Positions 52,344 through 61,379 of a stretch of 64,000 nt of DNA are shown in pieces. The position numbers and the translations under genes were made by a program. Every line of letters starts with the position of its first letter. The stretch's first letter is position 1. Origin of the DNA: Sphingomonas sp. NFR15 (lineage in GTDB: Bacteria; Pseudomonadota; Alphaproteobacteria; Sphingomonadales; Sphingomonadaceae); contig NZ_FMWX01000002.1 in NCBI RefSeq assembly GCF_900103265.1, positions 518,787 to 582,786 of the forward strand. The letters are read 5' to 3'. Under the pieces are notes generated by a model, which worked only from the letters and a program-made list of their open reading frames with translations, did not search any database and was not told where the DNA came from.

Positions 52344-53675
52344 ATGGCGATAGCGGGAAAATGGACGTTCGCGGCGGTCGCGCTGATCGCGACGCCGGCG
52401 GTCGCGCAGGATCGTGAGGGGCTCGATCTCTCCGGCACGATGCGGCTGCGCTACGAGGCGATCGCCAATCAGCCGCGCGCGGGCTTCGGGCGCGACGACG
52501 ATCTCGTCAACCTGCGCACCACCCTGCTCGCCATGTACCGGACGGGGCCGTTCACGATCGGCGCGGAACTGTGGGACAGCCGCGTCTATGGCGAGGATGC
52601 CGCCACGCCGGTGACGACGGGCGAGGTCAACGCGTTCGAGCTCGTGCAGGCGTGGGTCGGCGCGCGCGCCACGATCGGTTCGACCAAGCTGAGCGCGCAG
52701 GCCGGCCGGTTCACGCTCAACATCGGCTCGCGCCGGCTGGTCGCTGCCGACGAGTATCGCAACACGACCAACGGCTATACCGGGCTGCGCGCCGACCTCG
52801 CGACCGCCAGCGGCATCACCGCGACCGCCATCTACGTTCTTCCGCAGCAGCGCCGGCCCGACGATGCCGAGGCCTTGCGCGCGAACGCCGTCGCCTTCGA
52901 CCACGAAGGCTTCGATCTGGTGCTCTGGGGCGGCACCGCGGCCAAGGCGCGTGCGCTCGGCCCCGCCACAATCGAGGCGAACTTCTACCATCTCGGCGAA
53001 CGCGACGGGCCTGTCCGCCCGACGCGCGACCGCTCGCTCGACACCTATGGCGGCCGCGTTTTTCGCGATCCCGCGAAGGGCAAAGCCGACGGGGAAGTCG
53101 AAGCTTTCTACCAGTCAGGCTCGATCAGCGCCTCGCTCGCGCCGGCGGCGGCACGCCTGCCGGTCTCGGCCTGGTTCGTCCACGCGTCCGCCGGCTACAG
53201 CTTGCGCGACCCGCTCAACACGCGGGTATCGCTGCAATATGATCGTGCCAGCGGCGACCGCGCGGGCGGACGCTACGGGCGGTTCGATACGTTGTACGGC
53301 ATGCGCCGTGCCGATCTGGCGCCGGCTGGTCTCTACAATGCGGTCGGGCGGGCCAACATCTCGACGCCCGGCGCGCGTATCGAGATCGCACCGTCGAGCC
53401 GCTGGGACGCGTTCGTCACCTATCATGCATTATGGCTGGCCGAGCGAACCGACGCTTTCTCGACGACGGGGGTGCGCGACGCGAGCGGGCGATCGGGCGG
53501 GTTCGCCGGACATCAGATCGACAGCCGTTTCCGTTGGTGGCTACGCCCCGCCAAACTCCGCTTGGAGCTTGACGGGGTGTTGCTCACCAAGGGGCGCTTC
53601 CGCCAGGCGGCATCCAACGCGCCGCCGGGCGGAACGACCGCCTATGGCGCGATCAACCTGAGCGCGTCCTTCTAG
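52344..53675 (+). CDS. Alginate_export-type outer-membrane beta-barrel
   Basis: A 443-residue exported barrel. Signal peptide MAIAGKWTFAAVALIATPAVAQ; then LSGTMRLRYEAIANQPRAGF, AQAGRFTLNIGSRRLVAADEYRN (the AlgE-like core) and a last strand AINLSASF ending in Phe. It is the same family as the protein at 11827 but from a different branch. Likely a pore for a sugar or other anionic solute. The chosen ATG at 52344 has GGGGCAGG upstream; an earlier start would overlap map. Confidence 0.85.
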   Translation: MAIAGKWTFAAVALIATPAVAQDREGLDLSGTMRLRYEAIANQPRAGFGRDDDLVNLRTTLLAMYRTGPFTIGAELWDSRVYGEDAATPVTTGEVNAFELVQAWVGARATIGSTKLSAQAGRFTLNIGSRRLVAADEYRNTTNGYTGLRADLATASGITATAIYVLPQQRRPDDAEALRANAVAFDHEGFDLVLWGGTAAKARALGPATIEANFYHLGERDGPVRPTRDRSLDTYGGRVFRDPAKGKADGEVEAFYQSGSISASLAPAAARLPVSAWFVHASAGYSLRDPLNTRVSLQYDRASGDRAGGRYGRFDTLYGMRRADLAPAGLYNAVGRANISTPGARIEIAPSSRWDAFVTYHALWLAERTDAFSTTGVRDASGRSGGFAGHQIDSRFRWWLRPAKLRLELDGVLLTKGRFRQAASNAPPGGTTAYGAINLSASF

Positions 53676-53696
53676 GCGATCGGCCGACCCGACGGG

Positions 53697-53915
53697 TTAC
53701 TGGCGCGCCCGCGCCGCCTTTTGCGCGCGCGCCTGTTTGGCGTAATAATGGTGCGCGGCAACGCAACCGGCGACCGCGCCCATCACGGCATGGCCCTTGC
53801 CGACGTAATGCCCGGCGACGCCGCCGGCGGCCGCGCCACGGATACAGCCCTTGGCCTGCGCCGGCGAGGCGGACGCCACGAGAAGGGGCAGCGCGATCAG
53901 CGATACAAAGCGCAT
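53697..53915 (-). CDS. Small secreted glycine-rich protein
   Basis: A 72-residue protein with signal peptide (MRFVSLIALPLLVASASPAQA) and a short glycine-zipper-like region (CIRGAAAGGVAGHYVGKGHA, then GAVAGCVAAHHYYAK) with two Cys and several His. It ends in a basic Ala/Arg/Gln tail. Similar small zipper proteins sit in the envelope; the His/Cys pattern may bind metal, which is a guess. AAAGGAAA precedes the ATG. It converges on the outer-membrane barrel gene. Confidence 0.7.
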   Translation of the reverse strand: MRFVSLIALPLLVASASPAQAKGCIRGAAAGGVAGHYVGKGHAVMGAVAGCVAAHHYYAKQARAQKAARARQ

Positions 53916-54262
53916 GGCGGTTTCCTTTAAACAAGATGCCTCGCCTGCGAATACCAACGACAGTCTCAGGATGTTCCGTGACGTTTCGTTCATGGGACGC
54001 GGGTGCCGGATGTTGCAGTCGATCTCGAACGCGCGACCTATCGCGCGCAAATGAAAATCGGCTTACTCGGTCAACGCACGTGCGTTTGGCCGTACATCTC
54101 AAGCAGAGCCACGCATAAAGGCAGCTCATTTCGGGCATGGTAATTTTCCGCGATCCGGCATCATCGGTGTTTTTCCGCGAACGTATCAGATCGGCACCGT
54201 TGCACGCGTGGAACATTCGAGAAAGCCCGGTGTTTTTGCCTCTTCAACGAGGGAGAGTTACG
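53916..54262. other. Intergenic region without a supported gene
   Basis: These 347 divergent bases hold the EcfG-like promoter at 54210 and a hairpin GCGCGA-CCTA-TCGCGC (54031-54046). Short open frames are present but none has a ribosome site with family resemblance. Confidence 0.5.
54210..54234 (+). promoter_or_regulatory. Candidate EcfG (general stress sigma) promoter
   Basis: GGAAC, 16 bases, TGTT: the -35 is a perfect match to the EcfG pattern and the -10 differs at one base from CGTT. It ends 29 bases before the membrane protein start at 54263. Confidence 0.5.
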
Positions 54263-54586
54263 ATGACCGAGTATCGCAATGCAGACGGCACCACCACCTA
54301 TGTGGAGAAGCGCAGCAACACCGGCATGGTCGTCGGTGGCATCATCCTGGCGATCCTGATCGTCATCGGCGTACTGTTCGCGACCGGCTTCTGGAGCGCG
54401 GACGTGAAGGGTGGCGCGCTGCCGAAGGTCAATGTCAGCGCCAAGGGCGGCGACCTGCCGGATGTCGACGTGCATTCGAAGGAAGTCGTGGTCGGCACCA
54501 GCAAGCAGACGGTGACGGTGCCCAAGGTCGAGACCAAGAAGACCTCGATCGACGTGCCGACCGTCGGCGTGAAGGACGACAAGTAA
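54263..54586 (+). CDS. Small single-pass membrane protein of unknown function
   Basis: A 107-residue protein. A polar start (MTEYRNADGTTTYVEKRSNT) precedes one membrane helix (MVVGGIILAILIVIGVLFATG) and a periplasmic tail of alternating Lys/Asp/Val segments (DLPDVDVHSKEVVV, TSKQTVTVPKVETKKTSIDV) suggestive of beta strands. GGGAGAG lies eight bases before ATG at 54263. Its EcfG-like promoter suggests stress induction. No family recognised. A terminator follows. Confidence 0.78.
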   Translation: MTEYRNADGTTTYVEKRSNTGMVVGGIILAILIVIGVLFATGFWSADVKGGALPKVNVSAKGGDLPDVDVHSKEVVVGTSKQTVTVPKVETKKTSIDVPTVGVKDDK

Positions 54587-54600
54587 GCCAAGCGAGCAAC

Positions 54601-54636
54601 GGGTGCCGGCGCGCAAGCGGCCCGGCACCCATTCTT
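54601..54636 (+). terminator. Rho-independent-type hairpin after the small membrane protein
   Basis: GGGTGCCGG (54601-54609) pairs with CCGGCACCC (54622-54630) over a 12-base loop, followed by ATTCTT. A nine-base GC stem with a weak T-run. Confidence 0.65.
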
Positions 54637-54684
54637 CATGCCGATTGGCAGTGAGCCAGTGCGCGCTCCTGACCGAGCGATTTT

Positions 54685-55077
54685 CTAATTCGCGGCGCGC
54701 CGGTTGAGATCATGCCCGAGCGCGAGCACCGCGACGCCGACCAACGTCCAGATCGTCTCGCCGCCGCCGCCATCATGCGGCAGCGACATCGCGCCGGCCA
54801 TCATCCCCAGCCCGAACGACCCGACCGCGGCGGGCAGCATATAGCCGTGCGTCACCGCGCCCCGCCCCAGCGCGATCACGCCGAGCAGGATCGCGATCGA
54901 CAGGCCGACCTCGTGGAAGATCGGGTTGAGCAAGAGCCCGCCCGCCGACGCCGCGAGCGCGACCAGAACGGAACTGGCGACACAGTGGATCACGCATAGC
55001 CCCGACAGGCCGATCGCGAGGCCGTCGAAGCGCGACTCGATCCAGTGGATCGCCGGATGATGGACGTGAGCGCTCAT
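54685..55077 (-). CDS. MerC-domain membrane protein
   Basis: A 130-residue protein with four hydrophobic helices. The MerC signature GLCVIHCVASS holds the paired Cys of the first helix; His-rich stretches (SAHVHHPAIHW at the start) and HGYMLP follow. MerC moves mercuric ion in transposon operons; chromosomal relatives without other mer genes, as here, may carry other metals. A Zur-like box upstream makes zinc a candidate. The start could also be 55089. Confidence 0.82.
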   Translation of the reverse strand: MSAHVHHPAIHWIESRFDGLAIGLSGLCVIHCVASSVLVALAASAGGLLLNPIFHEVGLSIAILLGVIALGRGAVTHGYMLPAAVGSFGLGMMAGAMSLPHDGGGGETIWTLVGVAVLALGHDLNRRAAN

Positions 55078-55108
55078 TGCCGGACGCATGTGGCATGGCC
55101 GGTCCGAA

Positions 55109-55121
55109 GTTACAACATATC
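55109..55121 (-). promoter_or_regulatory. Zur-like box upstream of the MerC-domain gene
   Basis: On the minus strand GATATGTTGTAAC agrees at 11 of 13 positions with the alphaproteobacterial Zur consensus GTTATRTTATAAC. It is 32 bases before the MerC-like start and inside the 78-base gap after the UbiB-like gene. Confidence 0.4.
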
Positions 55122-55155
55122 ATCGCAAGGATTTTGCGGCTGCGGTCCAGCCCGC

Positions 55156-56676
55156 TCAAGAAAGCAGCAGGGCGCCCGACAGCAGCGCCGCTCCGACGAC
55201 GATGGCACCCGCGATCCAGCGGGCCGCCGACAGCATCGCCTCGGCCTGCTCCGTCGAGGTGGCGCCGTTCACGGGATCGGCCTCGAGGCGGCGGATCGCC
55301 GCACGCAGAAGGCGGGGCGTGTCGTCGCTGACCTTGCTCAATTCCCACGCCAGTGCGCGCAAGGTCGGCGCCCAATATTCAGGCGAGAGCCGCGCCCTCG
55401 CGATCCGCAGCGACGAGCGCTGCATCGCCGCCGACAGATCGAAATCGGGTTCGATCCTGGAGAGCACGCCATCGACCGTGACCAAAGCCTTGAAGATGAG
55501 CAGCAGGTCCGGCGGCATCGTCATGCCCTCCTCGCGCATCAGTGGCAGGAAATCGCCGACCATCGCGCTGAGCACGATCCGGCCCCCGCCGTGGCGTGCG
55601 ATCAAGCGTTCCGCCGCCCGCTGCGCATGCGCGCGCGGCACGCCGCTTCCGGCCGACCACGTCGCGAGCACGTCGGCCAGTTGCGCGGGATCGGCTTCGT
55701 TCAGCGCCTGAACGAAGCTGATGAATTCCTCCCGCCCGCGTGGCGAGACGTGTCCGATCATCCCGAGATCGAGGAGCGCGATGCGGTCGCCGGGCAGGCA
55801 CAGCAGGTTGCCGGGATGCGGGTCGCCGTGGAAGCGGCCGTTCACCAACACCATGTCGAGGACGATATCGGCGCCGAGCGCGGCGATCGCGGCCGGATCG
55901 ATCCCGGCCGCGCGCAGCGTATCGCCGTCGCGCGGCGGCACGCCGTCGATATAGTCCATGACGAGCAGGCTCTCGGACGTCCACGCCCAATGGATTTCCG
56001 GGACCACCACGCGCGGCTCGCGCGCGAAATCCGCGCGGAGCCGGTCGGCGTTGCGCCCCTCCGTCGTGAAGTCGAGTTCCTCCAGCACCGCCTCGGCCAG
56101 TTGACGTATCATCGCCGCCGGGGCGAAACGGCGCGCCTCGGCGCTCGCCGTTTCGACAACGGCGGCGAGTTGGGCGATCAGCCTGAGATCGGCCTCCATT
56201 CGCGGCCGGATGCCGGGGCGGCGGATTTTAAGCACCACCTGCCGCCCATCGTTTAGCGTGGCGCGATGCACCTGCGCGATCGACGCGGCTGCGAGCGGCT
56301 CGGGATCGAAGCGCGCGAACGCGGTTTCGGGAGGCTCGCCCAATGCATCCTCGACGGCTGCGCGCAGATCCTCGAACGGCAGCGTGGGCGCGCGGCTGTG
56401 GAGTTGCTCCAACTCCGATATCCACTCGGGCGGCAGCAAGTCTCCCCGCGTCGCGAGGATCTGGCCGAGCTTGACGAAGGTCGGCCCGAGTGCCTCCAGC
56501 GCAAGGCGCGTCCGCCGGGGGAGCGTTTGCGGTTCGGCGGCAGCTTCGGCTTCCCCCTCGGGGCGTTCGAGCCCGAGCCGCGCCAGCAGCACGCCAAGCC
56601 CGAAGCGCGAGGCGACATGCAGGATTTCCGCGAGGCGATGATGGTCCCGGCCGGCGATGAGCAGCGTCTTGATCAT
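55156..56676 (-). CDS. ABC1/UbiB-family atypical kinase
   Basis: A 506-residue protein. The family's inhibitory KxGQ motif is in TFVKLGQILATRGDLLP, the Ala-rich loop in PLAAASIAQVHRA, the ATP Lys in VVLKIRRPG, and catalytic parts in FHGDPHPGNLL and LLDLGMIG. C-terminal hydrophobic helices (about 480-506) anchor it in the membrane. UbiB proteins act as ATPases that help ubiquinone synthesis or lipid movement; this is not placed with other ubi genes, so it may be a paralogue. GAGG lies five bases before ATG at 56676. Confidence 0.9.
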   Translation of the reverse strand: MIKTLLIAGRDHHRLAEILHVASRFGLGVLLARLGLERPEGEAEAAAEPQTLPRRTRLALEALGPTFVKLGQILATRGDLLPPEWISELEQLHSRAPTLPFEDLRAAVEDALGEPPETAFARFDPEPLAAASIAQVHRATLNDGRQVVLKIRRPGIRPRMEADLRLIAQLAAVVETASAEARRFAPAAMIRQLAEAVLEELDFTTEGRNADRLRADFAREPRVVVPEIHWAWTSESLLVMDYIDGVPPRDGDTLRAAGIDPAAIAALGADIVLDMVLVNGRFHGDPHPGNLLCLPGDRIALLDLGMIGHVSPRGREEFISFVQALNEADPAQLADVLATWSAGSGVPRAHAQRAAERLIARHGGGRIVLSAMVGDFLPLMREEGMTMPPDLLLIFKALVTVDGVLSRIEPDFDLSAAMQRSSLRIARARLSPEYWAPTLRALAWELSKVSDDTPRLLRAAIRRLEADPVNGATSTEQAEAMLSAARWIAGAIVVGAALLSGALLLS

Positions 56677-56882
56677 GCCGGCCTCTATAACGGGGAGATC
56701 GGCCTGGTCATCCACCCGCTTGCGGGACTGTGTGAAGATCGGCGATGGGCGCAATCTTGGTCCCTCTCGGCCGGCGGTGACCGCCACGCCGGCTCGCGAC
56801 CGAGCTTGCTTGCGCCAGCCGCCTTCGCCACTGAGCGCTCAGGCGGAATATTCGTTTATGGGTTGGGAAACATCGGGTGAGC

Positions 56883-58307
56883 ATGGACAGCAAGGCATTC
56901 TGGCGCGTCGCCAAGGCCACCCGGATGAGCGTGCTCATCGATGCGGACGAGTATTTCAAGAATGCGCGGCTCGCGATGCTGCAGGCGAAGCGCCGGATCA
57001 TGTTGATCGGCTGGGACTTCGACGCGCGCATCCATCTGGTCGGAGCGAGGGGGGAATCGGACGAGCCAGCCGCGGTGGGCGATTTCATCTATTGGCTCGT
57101 CGAGCGGAATCCCGACCTCGAAATCTTCCTGCTGCGCTGGGATGTGGGTGCGCTCAAGACGCTCGTCCGGGGTTCGAACATCGTCACCCTCGCCCGGTGG
57201 ATGCGGCATCCGCGAATTCACACCAAGCTCGACGGCGTCCATCCTACCGGCGGCTCGCACCACCAGAAGATCGTCGTGATCGACGACTGCCTCGCCTTCT
57301 GCGGCGGCATCGACATGACCAGCGAGCGGTGGGACACGCGGCGGCATCGTGATGTCGAGCCTCGCCGGGTCGTCCCGAACGGCAAACAGTATAAACCCTG
57401 GCACGACGCGACGACGGCGTTGCAGGGGCCGGTCGCGGCGGCGCTCGGCGAGCTGGCGCGCGACCGCTGGGAGCGCGCGAGCGGCGAGGCGCTCACCCCG
57501 GTCGATGCGCTCACGGACTGCTGGCCCGAGGGCCTGCCTGTGGGGTTCAAGGACGTCGAGGTCGGGATCGCGCGAACCTCTCCCGAGATGCCGGATTGCC
57601 CGGGAGTCCGCGAGATCGAATCCCTGTTCGTGGAGCAGATCGCCTCTGCTAAAGTCTCGATATACGCGGAAAGCCAATATTTCGCGTCGCGCCGTATCGC
57701 CGAGGCGATCGCCGCGAGGCTGGCGGAACCGCACGGCCCGGAGATCGTGATCGTCAATCCGCAGCAGGCCGAAGGCTGGCTCGAGCCGGTGGCGATGGAC
57801 ACCGCGCGTGCCCGCCTCGTGGTCGCGCTGAAGCGGCGCGACGCGCATGGCCGTCTGCGGCTCTACCACCCATTCACGGCCAAGGGTGCGCCGATCTATG
57901 TCCATGCGAAGGTGATGATCGTCGATGGGCGCACCCTGCGCATCGGATCGGCGAATATGAACAATCGCTCGATGGGTCTGGATACCGAGTGCGACGTGAC
58001 CATCAATGCCGGGGACGAAGGCGCCGACGCCATTCGCGCGATCCGGGATGGCCTGATCGCGGAGCATCTCGGCCTGCCGGTCGAAAGAGTCGCGGCACAG
58101 ATCGACGCGCAAGGTTCCCTCATCGGCACGATCGAGGCATTGCGCGGCAACGGCCGGTCGCTTCGGCCTTATGAAGTCCCCGATCTCAGCACGGTCGAGG
58201 CGTGGCTCGCCGACAATGAGGTGCTCGATCCCGAAAGCCCTTCCGAGATGTTCGAATTAACTGCCAAGCGCGGCCTTTTTCGCCGCCTTCGTCATCCCTT
58301 CGGTTGA
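56883..58307 (+). CDS. Phospholipase D/cardiolipin synthase-like protein
   Basis: A 474-residue protein with two HKD motifs: SHHQKIVVIDD (near residue 128) and YVHAKVMIVDG (near residue 342) with GSANMNNRS after the second. It lacks the N-terminal membrane helices of classical cardiolipin synthases, so it more resembles soluble PLD-type phosphatidyl transferases. GGIDMTSERWDT after the first motif is also typical. A GTG two codons earlier is possible. Divergent from the UbiB-like gene, a pairing that suggests membrane lipid work. Confidence 0.9.
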   Translation: MDSKAFWRVAKATRMSVLIDADEYFKNARLAMLQAKRRIMLIGWDFDARIHLVGARGESDEPAAVGDFIYWLVERNPDLEIFLLRWDVGALKTLVRGSNIVTLARWMRHPRIHTKLDGVHPTGGSHHQKIVVIDDCLAFCGGIDMTSERWDTRRHRDVEPRRVVPNGKQYKPWHDATTALQGPVAAALGELARDRWERASGEALTPVDALTDCWPEGLPVGFKDVEVGIARTSPEMPDCPGVREIESLFVEQIASAKVSIYAESQYFASRRIAEAIAARLAEPHGPEIVIVNPQQAEGWLEPVAMDTARARLVVALKRRDAHGRLRLYHPFTAKGAPIYVHAKVMIVDGRTLRIGSANMNNRSMGLDTECDVTINAGDEGADAIRAIRDGLIAEHLGLPVERVAAQIDAQGSLIGTIEALRGNGRSLRPYEVPDLSTVEAWLADNEVLDPESPSEMFELTAKRGLFRRLRHPFG

Positions 58308-58494
58308 CGCGGAAGCCTGTCCACCGGGTTCGCTGACCGGCCAAAGCCGCGCCTGTCCCCTGCCACACACCTGGCCATTATTGCATGTGCCGGAATAATG
58401 AAGTGCGGTCGCGGATCGTTCTCAACGGATCACGATAGACGCACAATGGCCCTGCGGATCGGGACTGGCCCGAACCCTATCGCAGGATATCGTC

Positions 58495-59106
58495 ATGAAG
58501 CTGTATCATCATCCCCTTTCGGGTCACGCGCATCGCGCCGCGCTGTTCGCCTCGCTGCTTGGCATTCCCCACGATTTGGTCGAGGTCGATATGGCGGCCG
58601 GCGCGCACAAGCGTCCGGAATTTCTCGCGCTCAATCCGTTCGGTCAGGTGCCGGTCCTCGAGGATGACGGCGTCGTGATCGCGGATTCGAACGCGATCCT
58701 CGTCTACCTTGCCAAGAAGACCGGCCGTACCGACTGGCTGCCGGAAGAGCCCCAGGCCGCTGCAGCGGTACAGCGTTGGCTGTCGGTCGCGGCCGGGGAG
58801 GTCGCCTACGGCCCCGCAGCGGCGCGGCTCATCACGGTGTTCGGTGCCAAGTTCAACGCGGACGAGGTGATCGGCCGCGCGCACACGCTGCTCGGCCGTC
58901 TCGAAGCCCATCTGAAAGACACCGACTGGCTGGCCGGCGCGCAGCCGACGATCGCCGATGTCGCGATCTACAGCTACGTCGCGCGTGCGCCGGAGGGCAA
59001 TGTCGATCTCTCGGGCTACCCGAATGTGAATGCATTCCTGCGTCGGGTCGAAGCCCTCCCCGGCTTCCGGCCCTTCATGCAAACCCCGATCGGCCTGGCG
59101 GCATAA
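58495..59106 (+). CDS. Glutathione S-transferase
   Basis: A 203-residue cytosolic GST. The thioredoxin-like part (1-78) has [20 protein letters not shown], with Ser9 in the catalytic place, [14 protein letters not shown] (cis-Pro) and [10 protein letters not shown]; the helical part has [11 protein letters not shown] (N-capping box). First gene of a same-strand redox group. The 187 bases before it hold no gene; no clear promoter was found. Confidence 0.9.
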   Translation: MKLYHHPLSGHAHRAALFASLLGIPHDLVEVDMAAGAHKRPEFLALNPFGQVPVLEDDGVVIADSNAILVYLAKKTGRTDWLPEEPQAAAAVQRWLSVAAGEVAYGPAAARLITVFGAKFNADEVIGRAHTLLGRLEAHLKDTDWLAGAQPTIADVAIYSYVARAPEGNVDLSGYPNVNAFLRRVEALPGFRPFMQTPIGLAA

Positions 59107-59169
59107 TCCTGCCGCCGACAGCGGGCGCGCCGCCGGTGCGCCCGCCGGCCCCGAACATGAGGCGCGAGA

Positions 59170-61242
59170 ATGATGACGGCGGACCTGACAAAGCTTCCGG
59201 TTTGGCATGAGGGCGAGCGCCTCATCCAGGAGAGGCTCGGCGTGGCCGAGCGCATGGCCTCGGTCGGGCAGCGGGTCATCCGGGACTATATGCCCGATCA
59301 GCACCGCGAGTTCTACGCGCAGCTCCCGTTCATCGTGGTGGGCAGTGTCGACGAGGCAGGTGCCCCGTGGGCGACGATCCTTGAGGGCCGTTCCGGGTTC
59401 ATCACCTCCCCCGATTCTACCGCGCTCGAGATCGATGCCAGCGCGGACCCGGCCGATCCCGCCGCACCGGGGCTGCGGTCGGGCAAGCCGATCGGGCTGC
59501 TCGGCATCGAAATGCACACGCGCCGGCGGAATCGCATGAACGGCGTAATCGGCGAGGCCGAACACGGCTTCCGCGTCGATGTCGAACAGAGTTTCGGCAA
59601 TTGCCCGCGCTACATCCAGCTTCGTGATGTCAGCTACGCGCGCGATGTCGGCATGCCCCATGCCGGCGAGAGCGAGGCGCTGACCGAACTCGATTCCTCA
59701 GCGCGGGCCATGATCGGGGGCGCGGATTCCTTTTTCGTCGCCTCCTATGCCGATCGCGACGATCGTCGGCAGGTCGATGTCTCTCACCGCGGCGGAAGGG
59801 CCGGGTTCGTCCGCGTCGCTGATGACGGCACGCTCACCATCCCCGATTTTGATGGCAATCTGTTCTTCAACACGCTTGGCAACATGGTCCTCACTGGCAG
59901 GGCCGGGTTGCTCTTCATCGATTACGCGACGGGCGACATGCTGCAAATGACGGGCACGGCCGAAGTGATCTTCGACAGTCCCGAGATCGCCGCGTTCCAG
60001 GGCGCGGAGCGGCTCTGGACGTTCGAGCCGCAAACGATCGTGCGTCGGCGCGGCGCGCTCGCCTTGCGCTGGACCATGCAGCGCGAACCCTGGTCGCCGA
60101 GTTCGCTCTTGACCGGTGATTGGAACGAGGCCGCCAGCCGCCTCCGCGCCGCCGAGCTATCGTCCTGGTGGCGCCCGTTCACTGTGACGAAGATTGTCGA
60201 CGAGAGCAGCACGATCCGCTCCTTTCACCTTCAGCCCGACGACGGCGCGGGGCTGCTGCCCCACCGGGCGGGACAGCATCTCCCGATCCGGCTGACGCTT
60301 CCCGGAGCGGACAAGCCCATCATCCGCAATTACACGCTTTCCTCCGCCCCGTCCGACGGGATCTATCGCATCAGCGTCAAGCGCGCGGGCGCGGCCTCGC
60401 GTTATCTCCATGAGACGATGCGGGTCGGCGACGTGATCGAGGCGCGCGCACCCGCCGGCGATTTCACCATCGATGCGCGCGAGACGCGCCCCGCGGTCCT
60501 GCTGGCGGGCGGGGTAGGCATCACGCCGATGCTCGCGATGCTGCGCCACATCGTCTATGAAGGTGTGCGCAAACAGCGGGTTCGCCCGACCTACCTGTTC
60601 CATGCCGCGCGCACGAAGGCGGAGCGTCCGTTCGGTCCCGAACTGGCCGAGCTGGTCGAGACGTCTTTCAATGCGGTGAAGGTCATCCGGGTGCTGAGCG
60701 ATCCAACGGGTGCGGACGAAGGCGCTGATTACGAGGCGCTTGGCCGGATCGACATGGCGCTCCTCACCCGCGTGCTCCCTTTCGACGATTATGATTTCTA
60801 CCTCTGCGGCCCGCCGGCCTTCACCCAGGCGCTCTATGATGGCCTGCGCGCCCTGAACATCGCGGACGCGCGCATCCATGCCGAAGCCTTCGGGCCGTCG
60901 TCCCTGATACGCTCGTCGGGCATTGGGGCTATCGCTCAAGCGCCGATGCGGCCCGCCGCGACGAAGCCCGTGCCGGTCGCTTTCATGGCATCCGCCAAGG
61001 AGGCGCGGTGGACGCCGGCGTCCGGAACGCTCCTGGACCTTGCCGAGGCGCGTGGCCTGTCGCCGGAGTTTAGTTGCCGGGAGGGCACGTGCGGAACCTG
61101 CAAGACGAAGCTGCTGCGCGGGGCCGTCACCCACATCCGGCAGCCGGGCGTCAGCCTGGCCGATGATGAGGTGCTGATCTGCAGCGCGGTGCCCGCTGAA
61201 CAGCCGTCGGCCGAGGAGGACCGGATTCACCTCGACCTGTGA
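59170..61242 (+). CDS. Three-module fusion: PNPOx-like barrel, FAD/NAD reductase and [2Fe-2S] ferredoxin
   Basis: A 690-residue protein. Residues about 40-320 are a pyridoxamine-phosphate-oxidase-like split barrel (FIVVGSVDEAGAPWATIL, FFNTLGNMVLTGRAGLLFID). Residues about 335-580 are a ferredoxin-reductase module: RNYTLSSAPSD binds FAD near 387, GGVGITPMLAML binds NAD near 447, YLCGPPAF near 546. The C-terminal ferredoxin has Cys in SCREGTCGTCK (about 636-644) and ICSA (about 672). Electrons probably run NAD(P)H to FAD to the cluster, with the barrel acting on a flavin or small substrate. It follows the GST by 63 bases. Confidence 0.9.
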   Translation: MMTADLTKLPVWHEGERLIQERLGVAERMASVGQRVIRDYMPDQHREFYAQLPFIVVGSVDEAGAPWATILEGRSGFITSPDSTALEIDASADPADPAAPGLRSGKPIGLLGIEMHTRRRNRMNGVIGEAEHGFRVDVEQSFGNCPRYIQLRDVSYARDVGMPHAGESEALTELDSSARAMIGGADSFFVASYADRDDRRQVDVSHRGGRAGFVRVADDGTLTIPDFDGNLFFNTLGNMVLTGRAGLLFIDYATGDMLQMTGTAEVIFDSPEIAAFQGAERLWTFEPQTIVRRRGALALRWTMQREPWSPSSLLTGDWNEAASRLRAAELSSWWRPFTVTKIVDESSTIRSFHLQPDDGAGLLPHRAGQHLPIRLTLPGADKPIIRNYTLSSAPSDGIYRISVKRAGAASRYLHETMRVGDVIEARAPAGDFTIDARETRPAVLLAGGVGITPMLAMLRHIVYEGVRKQRVRPTYLFHAARTKAERPFGPELAELVETSFNAVKVIRVLSDPTGADEGADYEALGRIDMALLTRVLPFDDYDFYLCGPPAFTQALYDGLRALNIADARIHAEAFGPSSLIRSSGIGAIAQAPMRPAATKPVPVAFMASAKEARWTPASGTLLDLAEARGLSPEFSCREGTCGTCKTKLLRGAVTHIRQPGVSLADDEVLICSAVPAEQPSAEEDRIHLDL

Positions 61243-61347
61243 ACGCACTCGGCCAGCGAACGGCAGTTTGCATCCACCAAGTGAAACGATCCCTTCCGGC
61301 TTTTCGACATTCATCGCCGCCCGGTGAGGCACCATCTTCCCCTTAGC

Positions 61348-61364
61348 GAAGACGTCCCGTCTTC
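61348..61364. promoter_or_regulatory. Perfect hairpin before the AhpD-like gene
   Basis: GAAGACG-TCC-CGTCTTC lies directly before CCAGGAG, the ribosome site of the gene at 61380. It may be a short operator or a structure that governs translation. Confidence 0.4.
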
Positions 61365-61379
61365 CAGGAGTTCGATACC

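Noticed and set aside
53916..54262. Short plus-strand frames between the two small envelope protein genes
   Set aside because: No ribosome sites, no recognisable sequence, and one contains the promoter of the 54263 gene.
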